NCBI GenBank assembly: GCA_023383735.1
Contig: JAHDYN010000034.1
Span: 1-9,872, forward strand
Reading direction: 5' to 3'
Length of the DNA: 9,872 nt
DNA from: Gammaproteobacteria bacterium
GTDB taxonomy: Bacteria > Pseudomonadota > Gammaproteobacteria > Steroidobacterales > GCA-2729495
Made by a program: the position numbers and the translations under genes. Each line of letters begins with the position of its first letter. Positions within the stretch are counted from its first letter, which is position 1. Positions 1-6,554 of this stretch are shown here, piece by piece. The notes beneath the pieces were generated by a model that did not search any database, had not been told where the DNA came from, and saw only the letters and a list, made by a program, of their open reading frames with translations.

Positions 1-351
1 ATCGCTACGCGCCGCGTGAAGTGGAATCTCAAGTATCAGCAGAAACACGGCATAGAAACCGGCCGCGCGACCGGTCTGGGCGAAGCCGCCGAAGAGAACC
101 TGGGCCGCCTGAGCAAGCGCATCTACAGCGCCCTGCACATGAGCGGTTATGCGCGCATGGACTTCCGCATGCGTGCCGACGGCAGCGTCTACCTGCTCGA
201 GGCCAACTGCAATCCGAACCTCAGCAATGGCGAGGACTTTGCCGCGGCGGCCGCTGCCGCCGGCATCAGCTACGGCAGCCTGCTCGAGCGCCTGGTTCGC
301 CTCGGCCTGGATTACCAGGCCGAATGGCGAAATTCAGAAGAAACGGCTTAG
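1..351 (+). CDS. ATP-grasp ligase, D-Ala-D-Ala ligase type, C-terminal fragment
   Basis: This is an open reading frame without a start inside the window; it enters in frame at base 1 and stops at TAG 349-351, so only the last 116 residues are present. The segment GYARMDFRMRADGS followed by YLLEANCNPNLS matches the end of the ATP-grasp catalytic domain of the D-Ala-D-Ala ligase family. There, the Asp of RxDF and the Glu and Asn of E-x-N-x-x-P bind the Mg-ATP metals and the acyl-phosphate intermediate. Members of the family join two amino acids or an amino acid and a carboxylate using ATP, in the cytoplasm. The usual Ddl ending is E-V-N-T-x-P-G, whereas this one has E-A-N-C-N-P-N, so it is more likely a Ddl-like paralogue than the cell-wall enzyme itself. 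It precedes the methyltransferase by 12 bases and is probably co-transcribed with it. Substrate unknown. Confidence 0.8.
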   Translation: MATRRVKWNLKYQQKHGIETGRATGLGEAAEENLGRLSKRIYSALHMSGYARMDFRMRADGSVYLLEANCNPNLSNGEDFAAAAAAAGISYGSLLERLVRLGLDYQAEWRNSEETA

Positions 352-363
352 GAGACGACAAGC

Positions 364-1347
364 ATGAGTACTGATGAGCTGAAAACCTTCATGGCGACCT
401 ACGACTGGGCAAAGACCTGGCGGGATCTGCCCTGGGCGCACGATGAAGCCACGCTGTTTCTGGCCGAGCTGTGCGCAAAGCGCAAGCCGGGCAGGGCCCT
501 CGATATCGGCTGCGGTGCCGGGACTGATTCCGTGTACCTCGCGCAGCGGGGCTGGGAGGTCACCGCGCTCGATTTCATTCCCAAGGCGCTGGAGTTCACG
601 CAGGCGCGCGCGCGGGAGGCCGGCGTCGACGTGCAGCCGGTCGAGGCCGACATCACGGCGTGGCGCGCGGAGCAGCCCTTCGACCTGGTGCTCGACCACG
701 GCCTGCTGCACAACCTCGATCCGCTGCGTCACGCCGCCTACCGGGAGACCGTGCTGCATGCGCTGGCCGACGATGGCGATTTCATCCTGCTGCACTGGCA
801 CCCGCTGTTTCCGGGGCAGGGCAACGGCAAGATGGGGCCGCGGCGCGCGAGCCGCGAGGAACTCCAGGGGTTCTTTGCGCCGGACCTGCAGGAACGTTTT
901 TTTGCCCGCGAGGAATTCGAAGACCTGCCCGCGGTGGTCGGTGGTGGCATGACGCAGGCCTACTACTGGTTCCGGCGCAACCAGGCGCAGCTGAAACCGG
1001 CCGTGCTGATGGAGCAGGTACAGGCGACCTTTGTGCGCCACAAGGTGGATGCTGACGGTTTGCTGGCTGCCGCCGGCGATGCGCCGATAGCCGCCCGGCT
1101 CGCTGCGCCGGATCTGCTGGGTCGCCTGATCGGACCAGGCCGGCTCGGCATCACCCACCAGGTGCCGGATCCGGCCGACGCCGGACAGCGCCTGCGCGAG
1201 TGGTCGATGCATGCCGGCCTCGATCCGGATCGGGTGGACAGGCTGTTCCACCTGTTCATGTCCGCGGACCATGGCGACATCTGTGGAACCGCGCCCAAAT
1301 GCCCGCAGTGCGAAGTCCGCTTCTGCAAGCGGCTGCGTCATCGCTGA
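364..1347 (+). CDS. Class I SAM-dependent methyltransferase with C-terminal Cys4 domain
   Basis: The 327-residue protein has an N-terminal Rossmann methyltransferase domain (about residues 1-206). Motif I is ALDIGCGAGT at 46-55, the acidic residue at the end of strand 2 is D70, and the post-motif block is PFDLVLDHGLLH at 105-116. This predicts transfer of a methyl group from S-adenosylmethionine; the acceptor cannot be read from the sequence. Residues 207-327 form an extra, mostly helical domain ending in C307-X5-C313-X2-C316-X4-C321. This is close to the C-X6-C-X2-C-X5-C iron-sulfur loop of endonuclease III, and the preceding LFMSADHGDIC also resembles the approach to that loop, but no helix-hairpin-helix LPGVG motif is visible. 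The start is ATG 364, with AGGAG at 350-354 overlapping the stop of the preceding ligase gene; the two are likely translated from one message. The cluster could instead be a zinc site. Confidence 0.85.
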   Translation: MSTDELKTFMATYDWAKTWRDLPWAHDEATLFLAELCAKRKPGRALDIGCGAGTDSVYLAQRGWEVTALDFIPKALEFTQARAREAGVDVQPVEADITAWRAEQPFDLVLDHGLLHNLDPLRHAAYRETVLHALADDGDFILLHWHPLFPGQGNGKMGPRRASREELQGFFAPDLQERFFAREEFEDLPAVVGGGMTQAYYWFRRNQAQLKPAVLMEQVQATFVRHKVDADGLLAAAGDAPIAARLAAPDLLGRLIGPGRLGITHQVPDPADAGQRLREWSMHAGLDPDRVDRLFHLFMSADHGDICGTAPKCPQCEVRFCKRLRHR

Positions 1348-1407
1348 GTTCATGCCTGCGCGGGCCTGGCTGCGATGCGCCGGCCAACAGATGAACATGA
1401 ATATTTT
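1348..1407 (+). terminator. Weak terminator-like inverted repeat after the methyltransferase
   Basis: GTTCAT at 1348-1353 is complementary to ATGAAC at 1391-1396, and an inner GGCC/GGCC pair (1363-1366 with 1382-1385) could extend the fold. A short TATTTT follows at 1402-1407. The stem is short and the loop long, so this is only a candidate end signal for the ligase-methyltransferase message. Confidence 0.25.
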
Positions 1408-1440
1408 GCCCGGCTGAAACCGCAGCAACACCAACGGCGA

Positions 1441-1476
1441 ATGCTAGAGTGAAGCGCTCGCATCGAGCATCCGGAG
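1441..1476 (+). promoter_or_regulatory. Possible extended -10 and ribosome site for the Rieske gene
   Basis: TGCTAGAGT at 1442-1450 fits an extended -10 element (TGnTAnnnT), but no convincing -35 lies 16-18 bases upstream. GGAG at 1473-1476 is 6 bases ahead of the ATG at 1483 and supports that start. The ribosome site is credible; the promoter is weak. Confidence 0.35.
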
Positions 1477-1482
1477 CCGTCC

Positions 1483-2595
1483 ATGTTCATCAATTTCTGG
1501 TACCCCCTCGCCCTGGCGAAGGACGTCAGCGCCGACCAGCCGACCCGTGCACAGGTCTTTGGCTTGCCGTTCGTGGTTTTTCGCGACAGCGAGGGCCAGG
1601 CACGCGTGCTGGCCGATACCTGCGTGCATCGTGGTGGTTCGCTCAGCAAGGGCCAGGTCAAGGACGGGAGGGCCGTGTGTCCCTATCACGGCTGGGAGTT
1701 CGGGGGTGACGGCAAGTGCAGCAAGGTGCCTTCACTCGGCGAGGCCACGAAGATCCCCGCCCGCGCCAAGGTCGATGCCTATCCGGTGCAGGAGAAGTAC
1801 GGCATCGTCTTTGCGTTTCTCGGCGACCTGCCGGAGGCAGAGCGCCCGCCGCTGTACGAGATTCCCGAGTTCGGCACTGAAGGCTGGAAGTGCCAGACCT
1901 ATGTGCTGGACCTCAACGCCTATTACCAGCGCTCGGTCGAGAACGGCATGGATCCGATTCACAACGAGTTCGTGCATCCGCTGCAGGGCGCACCGAAGAT
2001 GGCACTCGACCTGCAGCGCAATCCGCTGCCGATGGAAGAAATCCCCTACGGCAGCAAGTTCTTCCTGGCCTTCGCCGACAAGGACGACAAGACCACCCTG
2101 TCAGGCGACCGCACCGGCGAGCGCACAGGCGCTGCCGGGTCCTGGTACCAGGGGCCCAACCAGCTCGTGACCTGGATCGAACTGACGGCGACAAACGCCT
2201 TCCACCAGTACCTCTTCGAGCAGCCGATCGACGAGAGTCACACGCGGATCTACTTCCTCAACCTGCGCAACTGGCTGCTCGACGACAAGCACGACCAGCG
2301 CGTGGAGGAGCTGACGCTGAACATCGTCCACGAAGACATCGCCATCCTCGAGAACCTGAATCCGGTACGCACACCGGAAACCAACAACAAGGAGATCCTC
2401 GTGCCCGGCGATGCGGCTGTCCTGCGCTATCGCCAGCACCTGAAGGAGTGGCAGGCCCGCGGCTGGCGCATCGACATGCATGCGCTGCGGGCCAAACAGG
2501 GCGATGTGGCCTTTGCCATACCCTCGCCGGCACGTCGCGAATCCGGCAACTGGGTGCTCGATCCGGTGCCGCTGATGCGGGCCAAAAAGAAATAG
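1483..2595 (+). CDS. Rieske [2Fe-2S] non-haem iron oxygenase, alpha subunit
   Basis: At 370 residues this has the normal length for a Rieske oxygenase of the vanillate O-demethylase / pheophorbide oxygenase type. The Rieske cluster ligands are C47 and H49 (CVH) and C66 and H69 (CPYH), separated by 16 residues. The mononuclear iron site is visible as D157-P-I-H160-N-E-F-V-H165, with D285 in HEDIAILEN as the probable third ligand; D157 is the usual bridge for electron transfer between subunits. Such enzymes insert oxygen into, or demethylate, an aromatic or cyclic substrate in the cytoplasm, using electrons from a reductase. No reductase or dedicated Rieske-type ferredoxin is adjacent, so electrons must come from elsewhere; the fdxA product at 5257 is a formal possibility only. 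The gene appears to stand alone: 135 bases separate it from the upstream gene, and its stop lies 4 bases from the stop of the opposing rhodanese gene. The substrate is not predictable. Confidence 0.9.
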   Translation: MFINFWYPLALAKDVSADQPTRAQVFGLPFVVFRDSEGQARVLADTCVHRGGSLSKGQVKDGRAVCPYHGWEFGGDGKCSKVPSLGEATKIPARAKVDAYPVQEKYGIVFAFLGDLPEAERPPLYEIPEFGTEGWKCQTYVLDLNAYYQRSVENGMDPIHNEFVHPLQGAPKMALDLQRNPLPMEEIPYGSKFFLAFADKDDKTTLSGDRTGERTGAAGSWYQGPNQLVTWIELTATNAFHQYLFEQPIDESHTRIYFLNLRNWLLDDKHDQRVEELTLNIVHEDIAILENLNPVRTPETNNKEILVPGDAAVLRYRQHLKEWQARGWRIDMHALRAKQGDVAFAIPSPARRESGNWVLDPVPLMRAKKK

Positions 2596-2599
2596 CCGC

Positions 2600-3055
2600 T
2601 CAGGTCTGGGTCCAGGGCAGGCCCGCCACCTTCCAGCCGCTGATGCTGTTGCGGTGCCTGTGCTCGTCGAGCGCGCCTTCGAAGCCTTCGGCGATGTTGT
2701 AGCAGGCGGTATAGCCGAGCCCGGTGCCCTGGATCGCCGCGATCTTCGAGCGTCCACCCGACTGGCACAGGAAATAGACGGGCGCATCCTTTGGCACCTT
2801 GCGTGCCTCCAGCGCGGCCTGCAGTTCGCTGACGAAGTTCGGGTTCGGGCCCTGCATGGTCACCCACTGCAGGTAGATTGGCTCGAGTGAAATCGGACTG
2901 AGGTCGGGTTTGCCGATCAGCGTCCACTCGATCTGTGTGCGTACATCGACCAGCACCGCGTTCTGGTCAGCGCTGAGCACCTCCCATGCCTGCCTGGCGG
3001 TGACGTCACCGGCATAAGCGCCGGTCGGTGGCTGGTACTCGGGAAATTTGCTCAT
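2600..3055 (-). CDS. Rhodanese-like sulfurtransferase, single domain
   Basis: This 151-residue cytoplasmic protein has no signal peptide. It is a single rhodanese domain: the CH2A-like block VLVDVRTQIEW spans residues 34-44, and the active-site loop CQSGGRS begins at C97 and fits the C-X4-R signature (R102). C97 would carry a persulfide taken from thiosulfate or another sulfane donor. The tail after GFEG (about 123-151), ending near GWKVAGLPW, is typical of small proteobacterial rhodaneses. The start at 3055 is supported by AGGA (complement of 3062-3065), 7 bases upstream. The gene begins 19 bases after the histidine kinase stop on the same strand, so it is probably the third gene of the response regulator-kinase operon. 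That would link sulfur transfer to the signal this system senses, but the physiological acceptor is unknown. Confidence 0.87.
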   Translation of the reverse strand: MSKFPEYQPPTGAYAGDVTARQAWEVLSADQNAVLVDVRTQIEWTLIGKPDLSPISLEPIYLQWVTMQGPNPNFVSELQAALEARKVPKDAPVYFLCQSGGRSKIAAIQGTGLGYTACYNIAEGFEGALDEHRHRNSISGWKVAGLPWTQT

Positions 3056-3074
3056 GTCGTGTCCTCGGCGTGGC

Positions 3075-4430
3075 TCAATTCAGTTCTGCGGCAGGCAACT
3101 CCACGCTCACGGTAAGTCCGCCTCCCGCGCGCGGTGTTGCAACGACGCTGCCACCATGCACTTCGAACACGCGCCGCGCGATGGCGAGCCCGAGCCCGGT
3201 GCCGCTGGTGTCGTCCGCCGACTTCGGCGCGCGCACATAGGGATCGAAGATCCGCGTCAGCAGTTCGGGCGAAACGCCGGGGCCACGGTCCATGATATCG
3301 ACATGCAGGCGCCTGCCATTGCGTCTCGCCGCGACGTCCACGACGGAATCCGGCGGCGCATGCCGGATGGCATTGCGCACGATATTCTCGAACCCGCTGC
3401 GCAGCAGTTGCGGGTCCCCGATCATCTCGAGTCCCGGGGCAGCGCTCAGTGCCAGACGGCAGGGGTGCGCGGCGGCTTCGATCTCCTCGTCGCGGAGCAG
3501 TTCTGCCAGCAGCGTATCGAGACGCACCAGCCGGCGCACGATTGCGGCGGCGGCATCGAGTCGCGAGAAGCGCAGCAGGTCGCCGATGATCAGGTTCATG
3601 CGCTGGATTTCCTGCTCGATCCGCTCGCGCTCGGTCGTGCCGATCGATTGCCGGTGCTCGGCCAGCGCCAGTGCCGCCTGCAAACGGGCGAGCGGGGAAC
3701 GCAGTTCGTGCGAGAGTTCGCCCATCAGTTGCTGGCGGCTGGCGAGCAGGGCCGCAAGCTTGTCGGCCATCGAGTTGAAGTCGGCAGCCAGCGCGCCCAG
3801 TTCGTCGCGGCGCCTGGTGATCGTCGCAGGTACGCGCGCTTCCGTATGACCCAGGGCGAGTTCGCGCACCGCGACCTGCAGCTCGCCGATGGGCCGGCCG
3901 ACGGTGCGTGCGATCAGCCAGGCCACGGTGGCGATCACCAGCAGGGCCGCGATCAGCAGGCCGGCCGCGGTTGCCGGGCTGCCCCAGACCGAGATCTGGT
4001 TGGGGAGAACCAGAAAGGCATAGGCATGATTGTCCGGCCCGATGAGCTGCGGCGCGAGCCGCACCGGCCGGTAGTTGCTGGTCGGCAGTTCCGGCGCATT
4101 CACGACGGAGTGACGCACGAAATTCACGTAGGAGGGCGGTATGCGCCGGTCGAGAATGTCGTCGCCGTTTTCATCGAGGATGAATATCGTCACGCCGGAC
4201 GGGATCGCGGCGTCGGTGCGCAACCATTGCTCCAGTGCCGGGCGGCCGCCACTGGCCAGCACGTCGGCAGCCGTCCGGCCCAGCGCGCTCTGGCGCGTGG
4301 CGATGTAGCTCTCCAGCTGGAATGAGGCGACGGCAACAACGCTCGCCACGGCGAGGCCGATGAACGCCAGCAGGGCCGCGCCGATGTACAGCGACATGCG
4401 CAGATAAAGCCGCTGGTAAGGGAGCTTCAT
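3075..4430 (-). CDS. Sensor histidine kinase, CpxA/EnvZ-like
   Basis: This inner-membrane sensor kinase pairs with the adjacent regulator. Numbering from the GTG at 4433, which gives 452 residues, the parts in order are: membrane helix 1 at about 14-38, a periplasmic sensor region at about 39-154, membrane helix 2 at about 155-177, a HAMP linker at about 178-230, and the phospho-acceptor H242 in LMGELSHELRSPL. The ATPase domain follows, with the N box around N350/N354 (ENIVRNAIRHAP), G1 DRGPGVS at 382-388, an F-box IFDPYV and G2 GTGLGLAIAR at 411-420. All catalytic motifs are intact. The regulator's TGA (4436-4434) is followed directly by GTG (4433-4431) and ATG (4430-4428). I place the start at the ATG, which gives 451 residues, but the GTG is possible. 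Either way translation is coupled to the regulator. The sensor loop has no recognised fold, so the signal is unknown. Confidence 0.92.
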   Translation of the reverse strand: MKLPYQRLYLRMSLYIGAALLAFIGLAVASVVAVASFQLESYIATRQSALGRTAADVLASGGRPALEQWLRTDAAIPSGVTIFILDENGDDILDRRIPPSYVNFVRHSVVNAPELPTSNYRPVRLAPQLIGPDNHAYAFLVLPNQISVWGSPATAAGLLIAALLVIATVAWLIARTVGRPIGELQVAVRELALGHTEARVPATITRRRDELGALAADFNSMADKLAALLASRQQLMGELSHELRSPLARLQAALALAEHRQSIGTTERERIEQEIQRMNLIIGDLLRFSRLDAAAAIVRRLVRLDTLLAELLRDEEIEAAAHPCRLALSAAPGLEMIGDPQLLRSGFENIVRNAIRHAPPDSVVDVAARRNGRRLHVDIMDRGPGVSPELLTRIFDPYVRAPKSADDTSGTGLGLAIARRVFEVHGGSVVATPRAGGGLTVSVELPAAELN

Positions 4431-4433
4431 CAC

Positions 4434-5150
4434 TCAGGACTTGTTCAGGACAGCGGTATCCAGTACATAACCGTGCCCGCGCAGCCCGCGGATGCAAGCT
4501 GCCGCGATGCCGGCATCGGCCAGCTTGCGCCGCAGCTTGCTGATCAGCGTGTCGATGCTGCGGTCGTAGGCCTCGATCGGCCGGTCCAGCGCAAGCTCGG
4601 TGAGTCGCGCGCGCGACAGCACCTCGTCCGGGTGGCGCATCAGCTGCTCGATCACGCGCATCTCTGCGGCCGTGACCGCCACCGGCGCATCGCCGACCTG
4701 CAGTTCGCAGCGGCGCAGGTCGAGGCGCAGTGGCCCTGCCGTCAGGGTTTCGCTTGAACGGGCCGCGGGGGGCTCGCTGTGCGAGCGCTTGAGTATGGCC
4801 CTGATGCGCGCGGCCAGTTCGAGCGGACTGAAGGGCTTGGGCAGATAGTCATCGGCGCCGCCCATCAGGCCGAGAATGCGCTCCGACTCCTCGCCGCGCG
4901 CGGTCAGCATCACCACCGGCAGCTCGTGCCGGCTGCGCAGTTCCTTCAGGGCCTCAAAGCCGCTCATGCCGGGCAGCATCACGTCGAGCACCAGCAGGTC
5001 GGGCGGATCCGCATCGATGCGCGCGAGGCCGTCCTCGGCATTATGCAAAACGTCCACGCTGAAGCCCTGCAGTTCCAGGAACTCGCGCAGCATGGCTGCC
5101 AGACCGGCATCGTCGTCAACGAGCAACAGGCGGGGAGTGGCTGGGCTCAT
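4434..5150 (-). CDS. OmpR/PhoB-family response regulator, CpxR-like
   Basis: This 238-residue transcription factor has an N-terminal receiver domain (about 6-120) with the acidic pocket DDD at 12-14, phospho-acceptor D56 in LLVLDVMLPG, T83 and K105 of the switch (YLPKPF). The C-terminal winged helix runs from about 137 to 232. In the recognition region, the run AYDRSIDTLISKLRRKL and the closing RGLRGHGYVL are strikingly like E. coli CpxR, so an envelope-stress type role is likely, although the gene name is not certain. It is phosphorylated by the kinase encoded immediately downstream. The start is ATG 5150; no good Shine-Dalgarno sequence precedes it, so expression may be low. The gene is divergent from fdxA, and the 106-base gap between them holds a four-block repeat that suits binding by this protein family, suggesting autoregulation and control of the opposite operon. 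Confidence 0.92.
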   Translation of the reverse strand: MSPATPRLLLVDDDAGLAAMLREFLELQGFSVDVLHNAEDGLARIDADPPDLLVLDVMLPGMSGFEALKELRSRHELPVVMLTARGEESERILGLMGGADDYLPKPFSPLELAARIRAILKRSHSEPPAARSSETLTAGPLRLDLRRCELQVGDAPVAVTAAEMRVIEQLMRHPDEVLSRARLTELALDRPIEAYDRSIDTLISKLRRKLADAGIAAACIRGLRGHGYVLDTAVLNKS

Positions 5151-5170
5151 GCGTGCAGCTTAGCCGACGA

Positions 5171-5206
5171 TTGCCATGGGTTGCGCTCTATTTGCCATTT
5201 GTTGAC
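5171..5206. promoter_or_regulatory. Candidate operator: four TTGNC blocks at 10-11 base spacing
   Basis: TTGCC at 5171, TTGCG at 5181, TTGCC at 5192 and TTGAC at 5202 lie on the same face of the helix. Read as pairs, the 13-base units at 5171-5183 and 5192-5204 match at 11 of 13 positions and start 21 bases apart, two helical turns. OmpR/PhoB-family regulators bind head-to-tail half-sites with this 10-11 base period. The array sits between the response regulator gene and fdxA. The CpxR consensus of E. coli (GTAAA repeats) is not present, so if this is the site, its sequence differs. Confidence 0.5.
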
Positions 5207-5234
5207 ACACCCGGCCGGCCGGTCTGTCTAGACT
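5202..5234 (+). promoter_or_regulatory. Probable fdxA operon promoter with long spacer
   Basis: A perfect TTGACA -35 lies at 5202-5207. The best -10 candidates are TCTAGA at 5227-5232 (19-base spacer) or TAGACT at 5229-5234 (21-base spacer). Both spacers exceed the preferred 17, which is common where an activator is needed. The spacer contains the perfect palindrome CCGGCCGGCCGG (5211-5222). The -35 overlaps the last TTGNC block of the candidate operator. Confidence 0.45.
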
Positions 5235-5243
5235 GGATTCCAC

Positions 5244-5250
5244 AGGAGGT
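5244..5250 (+). promoter_or_regulatory. Consensus ribosome binding site of fdxA
   Basis: AGGAGGT is a full Shine-Dalgarno match 6 bases before the ATG at 5257. It is the strongest in the window and fixes the fdxA start. It implies strong translation entering the three-gene operon, whose later genes have no comparable site and depend on coupling. Confidence 0.85.
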
Positions 5251-5256
5251 GGCTGC

Positions 5257-5595
5257 ATGACCTACGTTGTGACCGAGAACTGCATCCGCTGCAAGTACCA
5301 GGATTGCGTGGAGGTCTGCCCCGTGGATTGTTTCCACGAGGGGCCGAATTTTCTGGTCATCGATCCGGCCGAGTGCATCGACTGCTCGCTGTGCGAGCCG
5401 GAGTGCCCGGCCAATGCCATCCATGCCGAGGATGATCTGCCCGCCGGCATGCAGCAGTTCCTGGGGCTGAATCGCACTCTCTCGGCTGTCTGGCCGGTGA
5501 TTACCGGCCGCGGCCAGGTGCCCGCGGACGCCGCCGAATGGGACGGCGTCGATGACAAGTTGCGTTACCTGGATTTACCGGAGAAAGTCGCATGA
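5257..5595 (+). CDS. fdxA: Seven-iron ferredoxin [3Fe-4S][4Fe-4S], FdxA type
   Basis: This 112-residue soluble cytoplasmic electron carrier closely matches Azotobacter ferredoxin I in cysteine layout. C9, C17 and C50 are the expected [3Fe-4S] ligands; C21, C40, C43 and C46 (CIDCSLCEPEC) the [4Fe-4S] ligands; C12 and C25 are the extra free cysteines seen in this family. The C-terminal half after residue 60 (the QQFLGLNRTLS and WPVITGRG blocks) is the extension shared by FdxA proteins. The usual partners are ferredoxin reductases and iron-sulfur enzymes; in some bacteria the protein is linked to redox stress. Its stop overlaps the ATG of the membrane protein gene (ATGA at 5592-5595), an arrangement suggesting matched production and possibly a direct partnership. 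It is divergent from the two-component operon. Confidence 0.93.
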   Translation: MTYVVTENCIRCKYQDCVEVCPVDCFHEGPNFLVIDPAECIDCSLCEPECPANAIHAEDDLPAGMQQFLGLNRTLSAVWPVITGRGQVPADAAEWDGVDDKLRYLDLPEKVA

Positions 5596-6554
5596 GCGAA
5601 GCAAACACGATAGCCCAGCCGGCACCCGCAAAGTCGAAGCTCTGGAAGCCCCCGATCGTCGGGCTTGTCACCTTCGTGCTGATGTTTCTGGCGGTGGGCC
5701 TTGGCCACACCCTGATGGTGATGATCGAGCACTACCTCGGCAGGGAGACGACCCTGGCCGTGTCGCCGCTGCTCGGCTTCAGCGGTATCGTCATGCTCTG
5801 GTACGGGGTCAAGTCGAAGAACGAGACCTTCCAGACCTGGATCGGCTTCTTCGGTGGCCTCATGGTCTGGATGTGCTGGGTGGAGTTCTTCTACATGTGG
5901 TATGGCCGCATGAACTGGGGAATGCTGCCGCGAATGGACGGCGCAGGCGGCCTGGAAGTCAGCGGCACCTATCCCGAGTACATGATCATGGGATCCACGA
6001 TAGGCCTGCTGCTCATGATGCTGTGCTTCTATACCTTCGACAAGGACACCCGCTGCAACATGTTCCTGTGGTTCCAGGACAAGCTGGGCCTCAGGGAAGG
6101 TCTTGGCCCGAGCACCAAGACGGCGAAGGACCGCAACTACGCCATCATCACCTTCATGGAGGTCTTCTTCGTCACCTGGTTCTGCTATGCATGGAACCTG
6201 CTCACCTTCGATCCGGGCCTGATGGGCAAGGGCAACCTGTTCCTCGCCGTCAACCTGGGCTCCGTGTTCATCGCCGTGGTCTGGGCGGGCTTCTGTCTCA
6301 CCCGGCTGATCCAGTTCAAGCGCACGGCCACCGCCCTGCGCTACGCCATCCCGGTGGGCAATATCGCCTGGGTGAACGTGGAGATCCTGGAGAAGCTGGG
6401 CCTGATGAGTCACGAGGTCTTCCTCGATCCCTGGAGCCACACGCTGGAGGCATCGGTCCTCCTGGGGGCCCTCCTGACCCTGATCACCCTGCTGCTGATC
6501 GCCCCCAAGAAGCCCTCCGAGCTGGGCCGTCGCGTCACACCCGCCACCGAATGA
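5592..6554 (+). CDS. Unrecognised eight-helix inner-membrane protein
   Basis: I do not recognise this 320-residue protein. It has eight likely membrane helices at about 21-46, 54-72, 82-104, 129-148, 184-205, 215-238, 250-266 (weak) and 285-304. Lys/Arg-rich segments (N terminus; 74-76; 151-181; 243-250; 306-314) all fall on one side, so both ends should be cytoplasmic. Periplasmic loops would then be about 47-56, 105-128, 206-214 and 267-284. Histidines are few; H39 (helix 1), H47, H274 and H283 cluster at or near the predicted periplasmic face, which could suit a metal or haem site, but this is inference. The AlkB/desaturase histidine boxes are absent, and I see no transporter or oxidase signature. 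The third helix is rich in Trp, Phe and Tyr. The start overlaps the fdxA stop and the stop overlaps the next start, so it belongs to a tightly coupled trio. A ferredoxin-linked membrane redox protein is my leading guess. Confidence 0.85.
   Translation: MSEANTIAQPAPAKSKLWKPPIVGLVTFVLMFLAVGLGHTLMVMIEHYLGRETTLAVSPLLGFSGIVMLWYGVKSKNETFQTWIGFFGGLMVWMCWVEFFYMWYGRMNWGMLPRMDGAGGLEVSGTYPEYMIMGSTIGLLLMMLCFYTFDKDTRCNMFLWFQDKLGLREGLGPSTKTAKDRNYAIITFMEVFFVTWFCYAWNLLTFDPGLMGKGNLFLAVNLGSVFIAVVWAGFCLTRLIQFKRTATALRYAIPVGNIAWVNVEILEKLGLMSHEVFLDPWSHTLEASVLLGALLTLITLLLIAPKKPSELGRRVTPATE

Noticed and set aside
334..1434. Long minus-strand open frame (366 residues) opposite the methyltransferase
   Set aside because: Its translation shows no family motif and it mirrors a clearly real gene; in GC-rich DNA the opposite strand often stays open.
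3048..4325. Plus-strand open frame of 425 residues across the histidine kinase
   Set aside because: The minus strand carries every kinase motif; the plus frame is Arg/His/Gln-rich with no recognisable domain.
5211..5222. CCGGCCGGCCGG as a terminator stem
   Set aside because: There is no loop or T-run, and it lies between promoter elements rather than after a gene.
5552..6550. Plus-strand frame running 470 residues through the membrane protein gene
   Set aside because: Only its last part, from 6551, is a real gene; the rest is an out-of-frame reading of the membrane protein, with no hydrophobic pattern.
5592..6554. Membrane protein as an alkane hydroxylase, desaturase or AmoC/PmoC-type monooxygenase subunit
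   Set aside because: The ferredoxin neighbour made this tempting, but the histidine boxes of AlkB and desaturases are absent and no PmoC-like ligand motif is visible.
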